Origin: Halalkalibacter krulwichiae | GTDB lineage: Bacteria > Bacillota > Bacilli > Bacillales > Bacillaceae_D | Length of the DNA: 64,000 nt | Direction of reading: 5' to 3' | Assembly: GCF_002109385.1 (NCBI RefSeq) | Contig: NZ_CP020814.1 | Location: 3,061,501 to 3,125,500 of the forward strand | Shown: in pieces, positions 38,790-48,733 of the stretch | Layout of the letters: each line of letters begins with the position of its first letter | Position numbering within the stretch: the stretch's first letter is position 1 | Position numbers and translations under genes: made by a program | The notes under the pieces: generated by a model | Databases searched by the model: none | Seen by the model: the letters and a program-made list of their open reading frames with translations, nothing else | Told to the model about the DNA's origin: nothing

Positions 38790-41366
38790 TTATAACCCAC
38801 ACTTCAATTGTGCACCACAGCTTGTACAAGTGTTACATCCACCGATGTCTTCAACTTGTCCCTCACGACAAACAGGACATGTGTTTCCTACTTCAGAGCC
38901 AATTGTAACATTTGTTGATCTTACTTCAGCAATCGTATCAACTAAAACCACTTTACTATTTTTTTCAACATCATATTGTTTCAATTCCACTTGCTCTGTA
39001 TCATCGTCACCAAAATGATTTTCTTCTGCTTTTAAGGATAGAACTTGTGCATCACGACTTCCGTCAACATATACCGTACCGCCTTTTGCTCCACCTTTGT
39101 AAAGACGTTCGTAAACAGCCTGAACTTGTTCAACTGTATAACCACGAGGTGCATTTACAGTTTTAGATAGAGAACTGTCGACCCAACGCTGAATGATGCA
39201 CTGAACATCAGCATGAGCTTCAGGAGGCAACTCCATCGTTGAGATAAACCATTCAGGCAGTTGATTCTCATCTGTCTGAGGGTTTTTCTCTAAATACTCT
39301 TGAACAATTTCTGCTTTAACTTCAATAAACTTTCCTAGACGACCACTACGGAAATAAGAGAAAGAAAAGTATGGCTCAAGCCCCGTTGAAACACCAACCA
39401 TTGTTCCAGTACTTCCTGTAGGTGCAACAGTTAGCAAATGCGAGTTTCTAATACCATGTTCAATAATACCTTCTCTGATGTCTTCTGGCATTTGTTTCAT
39501 ATAGCCAGTATTAATAAAGGCATGACGTAATTGTGCAGTTTCCTCTTCCGTTTGACCAATTAAGAATGGAAAACTTCCCTTTTCCTTGGCCAATTCAATA
39601 CTTGTGCGATAAGCCGTTGTAGCAATCGTTTCGAATACTTGATCAACTAATTGATTGCCTTGCTCTGAACCATAGACGGATTCGCAGTAAATTAATAAAT
39701 CATGCAGGCCCATTACACCTAATCCAACACGACGCTCGCCTTTTGCTTGTTTCGTATTTTGTTCCAAGAAGTACGGAGTTGCATCAATAACATTATCTTG
39801 CATGCGTACGCCTACTTCAACCGTTTTCTTAAGCTTTTCAAGATCAATTTCCTTTGTTTGCTTGTTTGCCATTTCAGCTAAATTAATAGCTGCGAGGTTA
39901 CAAACTGAAAATGGAGCTAGTGGTTGTTCACCACAAGGGTTCGTTGCTACAACCTTTTGTCCATATGCCTTCGCATTTGTCTTATCATTTGCATTATCAA
40001 TAAAGAAGATCCCTGGCTCTGCACTATACGTAGCACAAATATTTATTAGGTTCCATAATTCTTTAGCTTTAATAATCCGGTATGTTCGAACACCATAACC
40101 TAATTCTTCCCATTCACGAACATCACCAATTTCATGCCATTTTTCATTATAGACAGCCATTTCTTCCTCATTATAGTTTTCAACATCAGGGAATCGTAAT
40201 GCGTAAACCTCATCATTTTCAACTGCTTCCATAAATTCTTTTGTTAAACAAACAGAAATATTAGCTCCCGTTAAGAATTCAGGGTTATTGACAGAGTATG
40301 TTCCGCCTATGTGAAGTTTTTCTTCTGCTTCTCTGATAACTTTTTGTTCAAATCCACCTTGCCCAGGGATAGCCTTATAATTTAGAATCCCTTGGTACAT
40401 AGACTCTTCTGTCGCATTTAAAGGAGTAAAATGTAACTTATCGTTTACAAGCTTCTGTATTTGTTCATCTGTCGTATTTTCAAGCAAAAATCTTAAAATT
40501 CGCGGATTTTGCATTTTAGAAATGATGAACTCTAGAATATCCGGATGCCAATCAGAAAGCATAATCATTTGAGCACCACGTCTTGACCCACCTTGTTCTA
40601 CAAGATGTGTCAACTTCGCAATGTCATCTAGCCACGATACAGAACCCGATGACTTCCCATTAACTCCACGCGCTAGTGTATTACGCGGTCTCAATGTAGA
40701 ACCATTAGTTCCTACACCTCCACCGCGGCTCATAATTTCCATCACCTGTTTACGATGTTCAGAGATCCCTTCTCTAGAGTCCTGAACATAAGGCATAACA
40801 TAACAGTTAAAATAGGTTACATCTGTTTCCGCACCAGCTCCATATAATACACGACCTGCCGGAATAAAATTCATTGAGACAAGCTGCTCATAAAACTGCT
40901 CAAAAGATTCTTGTCTTTTTTCCTCTGTCTGCTCGACAGATGCTAAACCCGTTGCGTTTCTTTTCGCAATTTGCTCATAGAAAAGTTCAAGTGGTTTTTC
41001 AATTGTATCTAACGAACGGTGAACAATTCCCGTTTCGGCTGCTTCTCCATCTAAAACCCCGCGGAATTCCTCATCGACTAAGACTTTTGCTTTGTTACTT
41101 TCACGGTCAAGTTCAATCACAAACCCATATCCACGCGCTGGGAATTTCGGATCATCTTTTACCGTTAACACGACAAAGTCTCCAGTCTTTAATGTTTTCT
41201 TTTCCGTATCTTTAAAAGTATAACGGTCAAGCATTACAAGTCTAGATACTCCCTTTTTCTGAATATGCATCTCCTCAGTAATAGGATGCACTTGTGGAAA
41301 ATCCTCAATATCCTTGTTTAATCGTTCCACATCTAGGCGTAACACATTTGACATCGTCATCGCCAT
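38790..41366 (-). CDS. nrdJ: Adenosylcobalamin-dependent (class II) ribonucleotide reductase
   Basis: Makes deoxyribonucleotides with B12 in place of the oxygen-dependent NrdEF radical (858 aa). The barrel carries NPCGEQPLAPFSVCNLAAINL with the active-site NxCxE, and the conserved TGSTGTMVGVSTGLEP loop. The C-terminus is a zinc-ribbon-like tail (CPVC...CNTCTSC) followed by CG-L, the redox end. The gene has no class I partner nearby. It is controlled by two NrdR boxes (41488-41535). B. subtilis lacks this enzyme, so it marks a different lineage or an acquired gene. Confidence 0.95.
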   Translation of the reverse strand: MAMTMSNVLRLDVERLNKDIEDFPQVHPITEEMHIQKKGVSRLVMLDRYTFKDTEKKTLKTGDFVVLTVKDDPKFPARGYGFVIELDRESNKAKVLVDEEFRGVLDGEAAETGIVHRSLDTIEKPLELFYEQIAKRNATGLASVEQTEEKRQESFEQFYEQLVSMNFIPAGRVLYGAGAETDVTYFNCYVMPYVQDSREGISEHRKQVMEIMSRGGGVGTNGSTLRPRNTLARGVNGKSSGSVSWLDDIAKLTHLVEQGGSRRGAQMIMLSDWHPDILEFIISKMQNPRILRFLLENTTDEQIQKLVNDKLHFTPLNATEESMYQGILNYKAIPGQGGFEQKVIREAEEKLHIGGTYSVNNPEFLTGANISVCLTKEFMEAVENDEVYALRFPDVENYNEEEMAVYNEKWHEIGDVREWEELGYGVRTYRIIKAKELWNLINICATYSAEPGIFFIDNANDKTNAKAYGQKVVATNPCGEQPLAPFSVCNLAAINLAEMANKQTKEIDLEKLKKTVEVGVRMQDNVIDATPYFLEQNTKQAKGERRVGLGVMGLHDLLIYCESVYGSEQGNQLVDQVFETIATTAYRTSIELAKEKGSFPFLIGQTEEETAQLRHAFINTGYMKQMPEDIREGIIEHGIRNSHLLTVAPTGSTGTMVGVSTGLEPYFSFSYFRSGRLGKFIEVKAEIVQEYLEKNPQTDENQLPEWFISTMELPPEAHADVQCIIQRWVDSSLSKTVNAPRGYTVEQVQAVYERLYKGGAKGGTVYVDGSRDAQVLSLKAEENHFGDDDTEQVELKQYDVEKNSKVVLVDTIAEVRSTNVTIGSEVGNTCPVCREGQVEDIGGCNTCTSCGAQLKCGL

Positions 41367-41487
41367 CCGCTTCTCCTCCTCTAAATTACATGGCTTGCTA
41401 AACTAGCAATCTATCTTCATTTATATTTCAGGTTGTCCATGCACTTATGATTGTCTTGGGTAAGCTTACCACAAGTCCTAGACTAGA

Positions 41488-41535
41488 TTCAATATATTGT
41501 GCTCACTTTTATTTAAAATACACCATATGTTGTGT
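41488..41535. promoter_or_regulatory. Tandem NrdR boxes upstream of nrdJ
   Basis: Box A is at 41520-41535, ACACCATATGTTGTGT, a full match to the NrdR consensus. Box B is at 41488-41503, containing CAATATATTGTGCT. The two start 32 bp apart, three helical turns, as expected for paired NrdR tetramer sites. They lie downstream of the predicted nrdJ -10. Confidence 0.8.
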
Positions 41536-41536
41536 C

Positions 41537-41564
41537 ACGTTATGAACTGTAGTAATTTTGTCAA
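41537..41564 (-). promoter_or_regulatory. Probable nrdJ promoter
   Basis: TTGACA (41564-41559), 16-nt spacer, then TAACGT (41542-41537) on the minus strand, just upstream of the NrdR boxes. The -10 is weak. The rest of 41367-41798 shows no gene, and no cobalamin riboswitch pattern. Confidence 0.4.
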
Positions 41565-41804
41565 CTTTGTAATGACTAAAAAAAGGAAGCATAGACGAGT
41601 TTAATAGGAATTTATCCGCTTTTTTTCGACATTTTGAACCAATTTGTTTCTTGCAAGATAATCATTCATTGCAAAGCCTTGTCACAACAATGTTCCTCAT
41701 CAAAGTCAAATCATTTGACAAAATTTTTTCATGAATCATAATCGAATTGTGATATTCTAGAACCAATGCTTTTACAGATTTGAGACTATGATGGAGGAAT
41801 GAAC

Positions 41805-42647
41805 ATGGACTATATAATTTACAATCAAGAGCTTGTGCCTAGATCAGAAGCTACTATCCAATTTGATGATCGCGGATATTACTTCGGAGATGGAATTTAT
41901 GAAGTTGCAAAAATATATGAAGGAAAACCTTTTGCTATGGATCTCCATTTAAAAAGACTTCGCTCAAGCGCTGAAAAATTAGATATGGCATTTCCATTTT
42001 CAGAAACAACCATGACTGAATTATTGTTGCACTTATTACAAAAGAATAACGTAAAGAACGGACTCATATACTTTCAACTAACTCGAGGTGTCGAGCCAAG
42101 AAACCATTTATATACTAGAAAATCCATTCCTGTATTTACTGCTTTTACTCAGCCTTCACAAGACCTAAAAGATATGCAAAAGAATGGAATAGATGTTTGG
42201 CTCACAGACGATATCCGTTGGCTTCGTTGCGATATTAAGACATTGAATTTACTTGGAAATGTCATGGTAAAACGTGAATCTGCTGATAACGGGTGTCAAG
42301 AAGCGATTTTAAACCGTGATGGGTTCATTACGGAAGGTTCTTCATCTAATTTATTCCTAGTAAAAGATAAAGTTCTCTACACTCACCCTGCGACAAACCT
42401 AATATTAAACGGAATAACAAGACAGGTGTTAATCAATCTCGCAAAGAAATACGACTATAAAGTTGTAGAAGAACCATTTCCAGTAGATGTACTAGAACAT
42501 GCAGATGAGGCTTTTATTACAAGTACTTCTGTTGAAATCGCTCCGATAAAATCAGTGAGAGGACAGCTATCAGCTAACTTTGAAGTTGGTCCAGTAACAA
42601 AAGATTTACAAAATAAGTTTAAAGAGCTTTTACCAAAAGGGGAATAA
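41805..42647 (+). CDS. dat: D-amino acid aminotransferase
   Basis: PLP enzyme of fold type IV (280 aa) that makes D-glutamate and D-alanine for the cell wall. The PLP lysine is K145 in IKTLNLLGN, at the same position as in the Bacillus enzyme; the N-terminal FDDRGYYFGDGIYEV and the TEGSSSNLF cofactor loop are also present. I chose the second ATG (41805), 7 nt from GGAGG. It is a single-gene unit with a strong terminator. Confidence 0.93.
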   Translation: MDYIIYNQELVPRSEATIQFDDRGYYFGDGIYEVAKIYEGKPFAMDLHLKRLRSSAEKLDMAFPFSETTMTELLLHLLQKNNVKNGLIYFQLTRGVEPRNHLYTRKSIPVFTAFTQPSQDLKDMQKNGIDVWLTDDIRWLRCDIKTLNLLGNVMVKRESADNGCQEAILNRDGFITEGSSSNLFLVKDKVLYTHPATNLILNGITRQVLINLAKKYDYKVVEEPFPVDVLEHADEAFITSTSVEIAPIKSVRGQLSANFEVGPVTKDLQNKFKELLPKGE

Positions 42648-42667
42648 CTACATTAACAGCTATGAAA

Positions 42668-42694
42668 GAGAAGACCAAGGCTAAGCCTTGGTCT
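42668..42694. terminator. Bidirectional terminator between dat and lipM
   Basis: AAGACCAAGGCTAAGCCTTGGTCTT, a perfect stem with a T-rich tail in the plus direction. Confidence 0.75.
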
Positions 42695-42698
42695 TCCG

Positions 42699-43531
42699 TT
42701 ATTTTCTAAAGTTCCACTCATTGTTCTCATACCTATTTTTTGCAATATCGAGTACAATTTTGTTTTCTTCTTCACTCAACGTGTACGGTTCAAGCTCAAT
42801 ATTTAAACCTTTTTCAAATCCTCTTTTAAAAGCTGCTTTCGCCTCCTCAATCGTTAATGGCGAAGGTCGCAATGTATTAATAGCCACGGCTTTATTTTTA
42901 AAATTCCTTTGCATTCTCTCACGTAACCTATCACTAGAGTATTTAAATAAATCAAAAAGCTTATCTTCATCAATATCTAGAATAATTGACCCGTGCTGTA
43001 AAATTACTCCTTTTTGCCTCGTTTGAGCACTACCAGCTACTTTCCTTCCTTCAACGACAAGTTCATACCAGGAAGGAGCATCAAAACAAACGGCAGAACG
43101 TGGATTTTTCAAAGCATTTTTTTCCTCATCTGTTCTAGGGATCGCAAAGTAAGCATCAAGTCCAACATCTTTAAAGCCCTCTAAAATTCCTTGTGAAATC
43201 ACTCGATAGGCTTCAGTTACTGTTGCAGGCATGTCAGGATGATCTTCCGAGACAATGACACTATACGTTAGTTCTTGGTCATGTAAGACACCTCGTCCCC
43301 TGTTGGCCTACGTACAAAGCCTAGTGCATATTCTTCTACTTTATCTAAATTTATTTCTTTTTCGACCTTTTGAAAATATCCAATTGATAAGGTAGCAGGA
43401 TTCCACCCATAAAATCGAATGGTAGGTGGGATTAACCCTTTGCTATGCCAATCAAGTAAAGCTTCATCTAAGGCCATATTATAAGAAGGAGAACAATCTC
43501 CCGAATCAATAAAACGCCATGTTTCCTTCAT
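42699..43531 (-). pseudogene. lipM: Octanoyltransferase LipM, one-base frameshift
   Basis: Transfers octanoate from ACP to GcvH, the first step of lipoate assembly. The N-terminal piece (43268-43531, 87 aa) has [13 protein letters not shown] and GFVRRPTG. The rest (ending 42699) begins after a shift: [23 protein letters not shown], then the catalytic-cysteine segment [15 protein letters not shown]. Adding one G to the G4 run at 43297-43300 restores [14 protein letters not shown] and a 277-aa protein, the B. subtilis LipM length. The gene is essential for lipoylation unless another route exists, so a miscounted run is likely. Confidence 0.88.
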
Positions 43532-43690
43532 CAGACACCGCTTCTTTCTAAATCAATTTATCTACTTGATTTTAGCAGACGAAAAAGACTTAGCCAAGCT
43601 ATCTGCCTGATTACAATGATTGCGCAATTCCCTTTTGGCGGATATAATATTAACTGATGGAAGAATGTAAAGGAGTGTAGAAATTAACTT

Positions 43691-44065
43691 ATGGTATATT
43701 TATGGCTTATTCTTCTTGGGTTTATCGCGTATACACTTTTTAAGCGCTTTTATACCCCGAAATATTTAAAAACATTATCTCAAGAAGACTTTATTAAAGG
43801 TTATCGAAAAGCACAATTAATTGATGTACGAGAACCAAGAGAGTATGATGGTGGTCACATTCTAGGCGCTCGTAATATCCCAATGTCTCAGCTACGCCAA
43901 CGAATGAATGAAGTTCGCAATGATCAGCCGGTTTACTTATATTGTCAATCTGGCGCTCGTAGTAGACAAGCTGCTCAATTCCTTAAAAAGAAACGTGGAG
44001 TTGAAGACCTTTCACATCTTCAAGGTGGATTTAAAAAATGGTCAGGGAAAATTAAAAAGAAATAA
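43691..44065 (+). CDS. yqhL: Rhodanese-like domain protein YqhL
   Basis: 124-aa protein with an N-terminal membrane anchor (MVYLWLILLGFIAYTLF) and a single rhodanese domain. The active-site loop is YLYCQSGARSRQAA with the catalytic Cys; LIDVREPREYDGGHILGARNIP is the other hallmark. Sulfur carrier role is assumed. It lies between lipM and the gcv operon, divergent from lipM, as in B. subtilis. Confidence 0.93.
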   Translation: MVYLWLILLGFIAYTLFKRFYTPKYLKTLSQEDFIKGYRKAQLIDVREPREYDGGHILGARNIPMSQLRQRMNEVRNDQPVYLYCQSGARSRQAAQFLKKKRGVEDLSHLQGGFKKWSGKIKKK

Positions 44066-44084
44066 ATTTTGAGATAAACTAAAA

Positions 44085-44218
44085 GAAGCTGAGACATAAC
44101 TAATGTGTTTTAGTGAAAATACGAACCATGACAACATTAGCGGAACTATTTCCGGAGCGAAGATGGTCATTGAGTTCAGATTTCACATTAAAAACTCTTT
44201 TGTCCCAGCTTCTTTTCT
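44085..44218. repeat. Dispersed stem-loop element, copy 2
   Basis: Begins GAAGCTGAGACATAAC and ends GTCCCAGCTTCTTTT, so the ends pair. It is related to the element at 7857-7984 (same ends and inner blocks). It follows the yqhL stop by about 20 bp. Confidence 0.6.
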
Positions 44219-44277
44219 AATTTCTTTTCGTGAAGTATATTGAATTAACACCCTATTAGAAAAGGTTCAATATTAAA

Positions 44278-44308
44278 AGAAGACTCCAGCTCTCAGAGTC
44301 TTCTTACT
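44278..44308 (-). terminator. Terminator after the gcv operon
   Basis: AGAAGACTC...GAGTCTTCT inverted repeat with short A and T flanks, just downstream of gcvPB. Confidence 0.6.
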
Positions 44309-44324
44309 AGCATAAGCATGCTGC

Positions 44325-45788
44325 TTATGCTTTTTCATATTTTAAGATCGGTTTTCTAGCAGCAGTTGTTTCATCAAGTCGAGAGATCACTGTATGATGT
44401 GGAGCTTCTTGAACAATTTCAGGATTCTCTTCGGTTTCATGTGCAATTTGAATCATTGCTTCAATAAACTCATCTAAAGTTTCTTTCGATTCTGTCTCCG
44501 TTGGTTCAATCATCATGCATTCTTCTACATTTAAAGGGAAATAAATGGTCGGTGGATGATAACCAAAGTCTAATAGTCTCTTGGCAATATCTAACGTCCG
44601 AACGCCTAATTTCTTCTGACGACGTCCCGATAATACAAATTCATGTTTGCAATGTTGGCTATATGGCAAGTCAAAATAAGGCTCTAATCTACGCATCATA
44701 TAATTAGCATTTAATACAGCAAATTCAGAAACTTTCCGTAACCCGTCTGGTCCCATTGTCCGAATATACGTATAAGCACGCACGTTTATTCCGTAATTTC
44801 CGTAATATGGTTTAACTCGACCGATCGACTGTGGACGATCATAATCGAATTCAAAACGATCATTTCTTTTTACAATAAGAGGCTTAGGCAAAAATGAAAT
44901 GAGGTCTTTTTTCACTCCAACAGGACCTGATCCAGGACCGCCACCACCGTGTGGACCTGTGAATGTTTTATGGAGATTTAAATGGACTACGTCAAATCCC
45001 ATATCTCCTGGTCTAGCAATCCCTAAAATTGCATTTGAATTTGCTCCGTCGTAATATAGTTTCCCTCCCGCCTCGTGGATAATTTTCGCCATTTCAACGA
45101 TATATGTCTCAAATAATCCAAGCGTATTAGGGTTTGTTAACATTAAAGCAGCCGTATCTTCTCCAACAACTTCTCTTAAATGATCAAGATCGACAAGACC
45201 ATTTTCATCTGTACGTACTGTTATCGATTCAAAACCGGCAACAGTTGCAGAAGCAGGATTTGTACCATGAGCTGAATCAGGTACAATCACTTTCGTACGT
45301 TGAAAATCTCCATTGGCTTCATGAAATGCACGAATCATCATAAGACCAGTCCACTCACCATGAGCTCCAGCTGCTGGTTGTAGTGTCACTTCGTCCATTC
45401 CTGTAATCTCTGCTAAAGAAGATTGAAGTTCATACAATAATTCCAAAGACCCCTGCACTTGTTCAGCTGGCTGATATGGGTGGATGTGAGCAAGTCCTTC
45501 AAATCGAGCCACATTCTCATTAATCTTCGGGTTATATTTCATCGTACAAGAACCAAGTGGATAAAATCCTGAGTCCACTCCGTGATTTCTCTTTGAAAGA
45601 GCTGTATAATGACGCATAATATCAAGCTCAGAAACTTCCGGAAGGCCTGGCTCTTCTTCACGTATAAATTCAGTTGGTAATAAATCCTCTAAGCATTGTT
45701 CCGCAATATCTAATGTAGGCAGGCTATGGCCAACGCGGCCTGGCTTACTACGTTCAAAAATTAATGGTTGGTCCTTTGTTGTTATCAT
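44325..45788 (-). CDS. gcvPB: Glycine dehydrogenase (decarboxylating) subunit 2
   Basis: PLP-bearing half of the split P-protein (487 aa). The PLP lysine is in [21 protein letters not shown]. It works with GcvPA to decarboxylate glycine onto the lipoyl group of GcvH. I chose ATG 45788 (MITTKDQP), which overlaps the gcvPA stop in ATGA; the frame is open to 45818. The gcvH gene is not in this cluster, as in B. subtilis. Confidence 0.96.
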   Translation of the reverse strand: MITTKDQPLIFERSKPGRVGHSLPTLDIAEQCLEDLLPTEFIREEEPGLPEVSELDIMRHYTALSKRNHGVDSGFYPLGSCTMKYNPKINENVARFEGLAHIHPYQPAEQVQGSLELLYELQSSLAEITGMDEVTLQPAAGAHGEWTGLMMIRAFHEANGDFQRTKVIVPDSAHGTNPASATVAGFESITVRTDENGLVDLDHLREVVGEDTAALMLTNPNTLGLFETYIVEMAKIIHEAGGKLYYDGANSNAILGIARPGDMGFDVVHLNLHKTFTGPHGGGGPGSGPVGVKKDLISFLPKPLIVKRNDRFEFDYDRPQSIGRVKPYYGNYGINVRAYTYIRTMGPDGLRKVSEFAVLNANYMMRRLEPYFDLPYSQHCKHEFVLSGRRQKKLGVRTLDIAKRLLDFGYHPPTIYFPLNVEECMMIEPTETESKETLDEFIEAMIQIAHETEENPEIVQEAPHHTVISRLDETTAARKPILKYEKA

Positions 45789-47128
45789 ACTAAAGCCCCC
45801 AATTCTTTTGCAAAGCAATCAAGTTCTTCTTTTGTACGTACTTCTGTAACCGCTATAAGCATCTGACCTTCTAACTCCTCACAATCGCGACCAAGATCAT
45901 AGCCTCCGATAAAACCTTTTTCAAATAATTGTGCATTCACATCAGCCACAGGCTTATTGACTAAAACAACAAATTCATTAAATGTTGGTTGTTCATGTAC
46001 TATTTCTACTCCGTGTTCCTTCAGTTGTCGCTTTAAATAAGCAGCCTTTTGAACATTTTGATAAGCCATTTCTTTTACGCCTTTTTTTCCGATAGCTGTC
46101 ATTGCTACAGATGCTGCTAAAGCATTTAATGCTTGGTTAGAACAAATATTTGATGTCGCTTTTTCTCTTCTAATGTGTTGTTCACGTGCTTGCAACGTTA
46201 AAACAAATCCTCTTTGACCATGTTCATCTGTTGTTTGCCCAACTAACCTTCCAGGTACTTTTCGCATTAACTTTTTCGTTGTCGCAAAATAGCCGCAGTG
46301 GGGTCCGCCAAATTGAGTTGAGATTCCAAATGGCTGAGCATCTCCGACAACAATATCGGCCCCGAATTGCCCCGGCGGCTTTAATAATCCAAGTGAAAGT
46401 GGATTACTTGATACAACGAACATTGCTTTTCCACTATGTGTGAGTTCTTCTAGCTCAGCTAACGGTTCTAAATTACCAAAGAAGTTTGGATATTGTACGA
46501 CAACACAAGCCGTATCATCACCATATACTTGCTTTAGTTTCTCAAGATCGGTTACCCCGTTCTTCGTATCAATTTCAATAACATTTAAACGTTGACCTGT
46601 TGCATTCGTTTGTAGAACAGCTCGAGCTTCTGGATGCACAGCCTTTGATACTAAGATTGTCTTCTTCTTTGTTTGTCCGGCACTCAACATCGCTGCCTCA
46701 GCTAATGCTGTTGGGCCATCATACATCGAAGAATTCGCTAAATCCATTCCTGTTAATTCACAAATCATTGTCTGAAATTCAAAAATAGCCTGTAGTTCAC
46801 CTTGTGAAATTTCTGGCTGATATGGTGTATAAGCCGTATAAAACTCAGATCGAGAAATGACATGATCAACAATTGATGGAATGTAATGTTCATAAACGCC
46901 CGCCCCTAAAAAGGAAGGTTTTTGTTTAATTGAAACATTTTTATTTGCTAAACCTTGAAAATAAGAGACTAGCTCTGGTTCTTTTAATGCCTCTTTAATA
47001 TTTAGATTTCCTTTAAACCTGATCTCTTTCGGAATGTCTGAAAAAAGTTCCTCTATGGATTCGACACCAATCGTTTTTAGCATTTCTGCTTGATCAGTCT
47101 CTGTCATTGGTAAATAACGGTGATTCAT
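45785..47128 (-). CDS. gcvPA: Glycine dehydrogenase (decarboxylating) subunit 1
   Basis: N-terminal half of the P-protein (447 aa), PLP-fold without the lysine. It begins [21 protein letters not shown] and includes [18 protein letters not shown] and [15 protein letters not shown], as in the split Bacillus form. 11 bp separate it from gcvT and it overlaps gcvPB. Confidence 0.96.
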   Translation of the reverse strand: MNHRYLPMTETDQAEMLKTIGVESIEELFSDIPKEIRFKGNLNIKEALKEPELVSYFQGLANKNVSIKQKPSFLGAGVYEHYIPSIVDHVISRSEFYTAYTPYQPEISQGELQAIFEFQTMICELTGMDLANSSMYDGPTALAEAAMLSAGQTKKKTILVSKAVHPEARAVLQTNATGQRLNVIEIDTKNGVTDLEKLKQVYGDDTACVVVQYPNFFGNLEPLAELEELTHSGKAMFVVSSNPLSLGLLKPPGQFGADIVVGDAQPFGISTQFGGPHCGYFATTKKLMRKVPGRLVGQTTDEHGQRGFVLTLQAREQHIRREKATSNICSNQALNALAASVAMTAIGKKGVKEMAYQNVQKAAYLKRQLKEHGVEIVHEQPTFNEFVVLVNKPVADVNAQLFEKGFIGGYDLGRDCEELEGQMLIAVTEVRTKEELDCFAKELGALV

Positions 47129-47139
47129 AAGCGTTCCTC

Positions 47140-48237
47140 CTACGACTTTTTATAAAAAGGGGTTGGTACAACTTTTGCTTTTAATTTCTTTTTTCGTATT
47201 TGAACTTCAACTTCTACATCCATCGTTGAATACTCAAGATCAATGACAGCCAAACCAACATTCTTCTTTAAAGTTGGCGACTGGGTTCCACTCGTAACAA
47301 AACCAATTAACTCGTCTTTTGCAAAGACATCATAGCCAGTACGAGGGATACCTTTTTCAATCATTTCAATGCCTACTAACTTTCTTTTCAATCCATCTTC
47401 TTTTTGCTTTTTCAAAGCTTCTTTTCCAATAAAATCCGCTTCTTTGTTCACTTTCACTGCAAAGCCGATCCCTGCCTCTAATGGAGAAATCTCTTCTGTA
47501 AGTTCTTGACCATATAAAGGTAAACGCGCTTCAAATCGCAAAGTATCACGTGCCCCCAACCCACAAGGGATTAATCCATCTGCTTTCCCCTTATCAAGAA
47601 GCAACTTCCAAAGATTTGGTGCGTCTTCAGCTGCACAATACAACTCAAAACCATCTTCACCGGTATAACCCGTTCGTGATACTAGAGCTTTCATCCCCTC
47701 AATGTCAACTTGATCAGCAAAACGAAAGAATCGTATTGTCGATAAATCAAAAGATGTTGACTTCTGTAAGATTGATTCGGCAGCTGGACCTTGAATGGCC
47801 AATTGAGCAGTATGGTCTGAAATGTTTTCAATTGTCACTTTTTCAGTCAAATGTTGTGTCATCCACTTCATGTCTTTCTCAATATTGGAAGCATTAATGA
47901 CAAGTAAAAAGTTCTCTTTTGATTTCCGATAGATAAGCAAATCGTCCACAGTCCCACCGTTTTCGTAACACATTGCAGTATACTGCGCTTGACCATCAAC
48001 AATTTTGGAAACATCATTCGTCATGAGTTTTTGTAAAAAATCAAGAGCTCCTTCACCCTTTACCTCAACCTCTCCCATATGGGAAACATCAAATAAACCG
48101 GCTTTCGTTCTAACAGCCTCATGTTCGTCTTTAATACTTGAAAATTGAACAGGCAAATCCCAACCACCAAAATCAATTGTCTTTGCCCCATGCTCTTTGT
48201 ACATAGTAAATAATGGTGTACGCTTTAATTCAGTCAT
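47140..48237 (-). CDS. gcvT: Glycine cleavage system aminomethyltransferase (T-protein)
   Basis: Transfers the one-carbon unit to tetrahydrofolate, releasing ammonia (365 aa). Folate-binding signatures are [28 protein letters not shown] and the C-terminal barrel with [21 protein letters not shown] precedes the ATG. It is the first gene of the operon, behind the riboswitch terminator. Confidence 0.96.
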   Translation of the reverse strand: MTELKRTPLFTMYKEHGAKTIDFGGWDLPVQFSSIKDEHEAVRTKAGLFDVSHMGEVEVKGEGALDFLQKLMTNDVSKIVDGQAQYTAMCYENGGTVDDLLIYRKSKENFLLVINASNIEKDMKWMTQHLTEKVTIENISDHTAQLAIQGPAAESILQKSTSFDLSTIRFFRFADQVDIEGMKALVSRTGYTGEDGFELYCAAEDAPNLWKLLLDKGKADGLIPCGLGARDTLRFEARLPLYGQELTEEISPLEAGIGFAVKVNKEADFIGKEALKKQKEDGLKRKLVGIEMIEKGIPRTGYDVFAKDELIGFVTSGTQSPTLKKNVGLAVIDLEYSTMDVEVEVQIRKKKLKAKVVPTPFYKKS

Positions 48238-48276
48238 TATGAACCCCCCTTATTGGCGTTTAAAAAAACAAAAAAA

Positions 48277-48312
48277 GACAGAGTTATACACCTAGGCGTG
48301 TATAACTCTGTC
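48277..48312 (-). terminator. Intrinsic terminator of the glycine riboswitch
   Basis: GACAGAGTTATACAC...GTGTATAACTCTGTC (14-15 bp) followed by a long T-run on the minus strand, between the aptamers and gcvT. One arm can also pair with the second aptamer's 3' strand, giving the switch. Confidence 0.85.
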
Positions 48313-48500
48313 CTGAAACCAGAAAGTTTCCTATATTCGCAATTCAAAGAATATAGTGTCTTCGTAGGTGGCTCGTCTCGAGCACTCTCCAGAGCTGCGT
48401 CAAATAAGAGTCTTTTTGCCTGAGAGATTCGTATCGATAAACACATTATCGGGTACTTGCTCCTTCGGCGTTGCTAATAATCTGCAATCTCTCCCCTTAT
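48313..48500 (-). promoter_or_regulatory. Tandem glycine riboswitch upstream of gcvT
   Basis: Two glycine aptamers in series on the minus strand. The first begins GGGGAGAGATTGCAG and has the conserved ACGCCGAAGGAGCAA and CTCTCAGGCAAAAAGAC. The second begins GCTCTGGAGAGTG and has CACCTACGAAGAC, then CTTTCTGGTTTCAGGACAGAG. Glycine binding is expected to prevent the following terminator and turn on gcvT-PA-PB. The upstream part (48501-48733) carries the divergent promoters; a TATAAT is visible at 48537-48532. Confidence 0.93.
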
Positions 48501-48733
48501 TCTCATCCGCAAGTTATTCAATTGTTTCATAATTATACTCATGAAATATTGATATTCGGTACATACTACTAGTAATTCTTTTGTAAATCTAATTAAAATT
48601 CGGATTTATATAAATATCCTACCAAGATGTACGAATAGAAGCAACTATTTATTTGTAAATTCAGAAGTTTTAATGGATTTCCATCGTTTTCATTCGGATA
48701 TCAGTCGATTTTTGTTCGAAAGGATGATAGAAC

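Noticed and set aside
41367..41798. Cobalamin riboswitch upstream of nrdJ
   Set aside because: No B12-box or aptamer-like pattern was seen. The visible control elements are NrdR boxes.
43268..43531. A separate 87-aa protein upstream of a 177-aa LipM
   Set aside because: Together they make one LipM when one G is added. The 87-aa piece is only its N-terminus.
48237..48446. 69-codon frame upstream of gcvT
   Set aside because: It overlaps the glycine riboswitch and its terminator.
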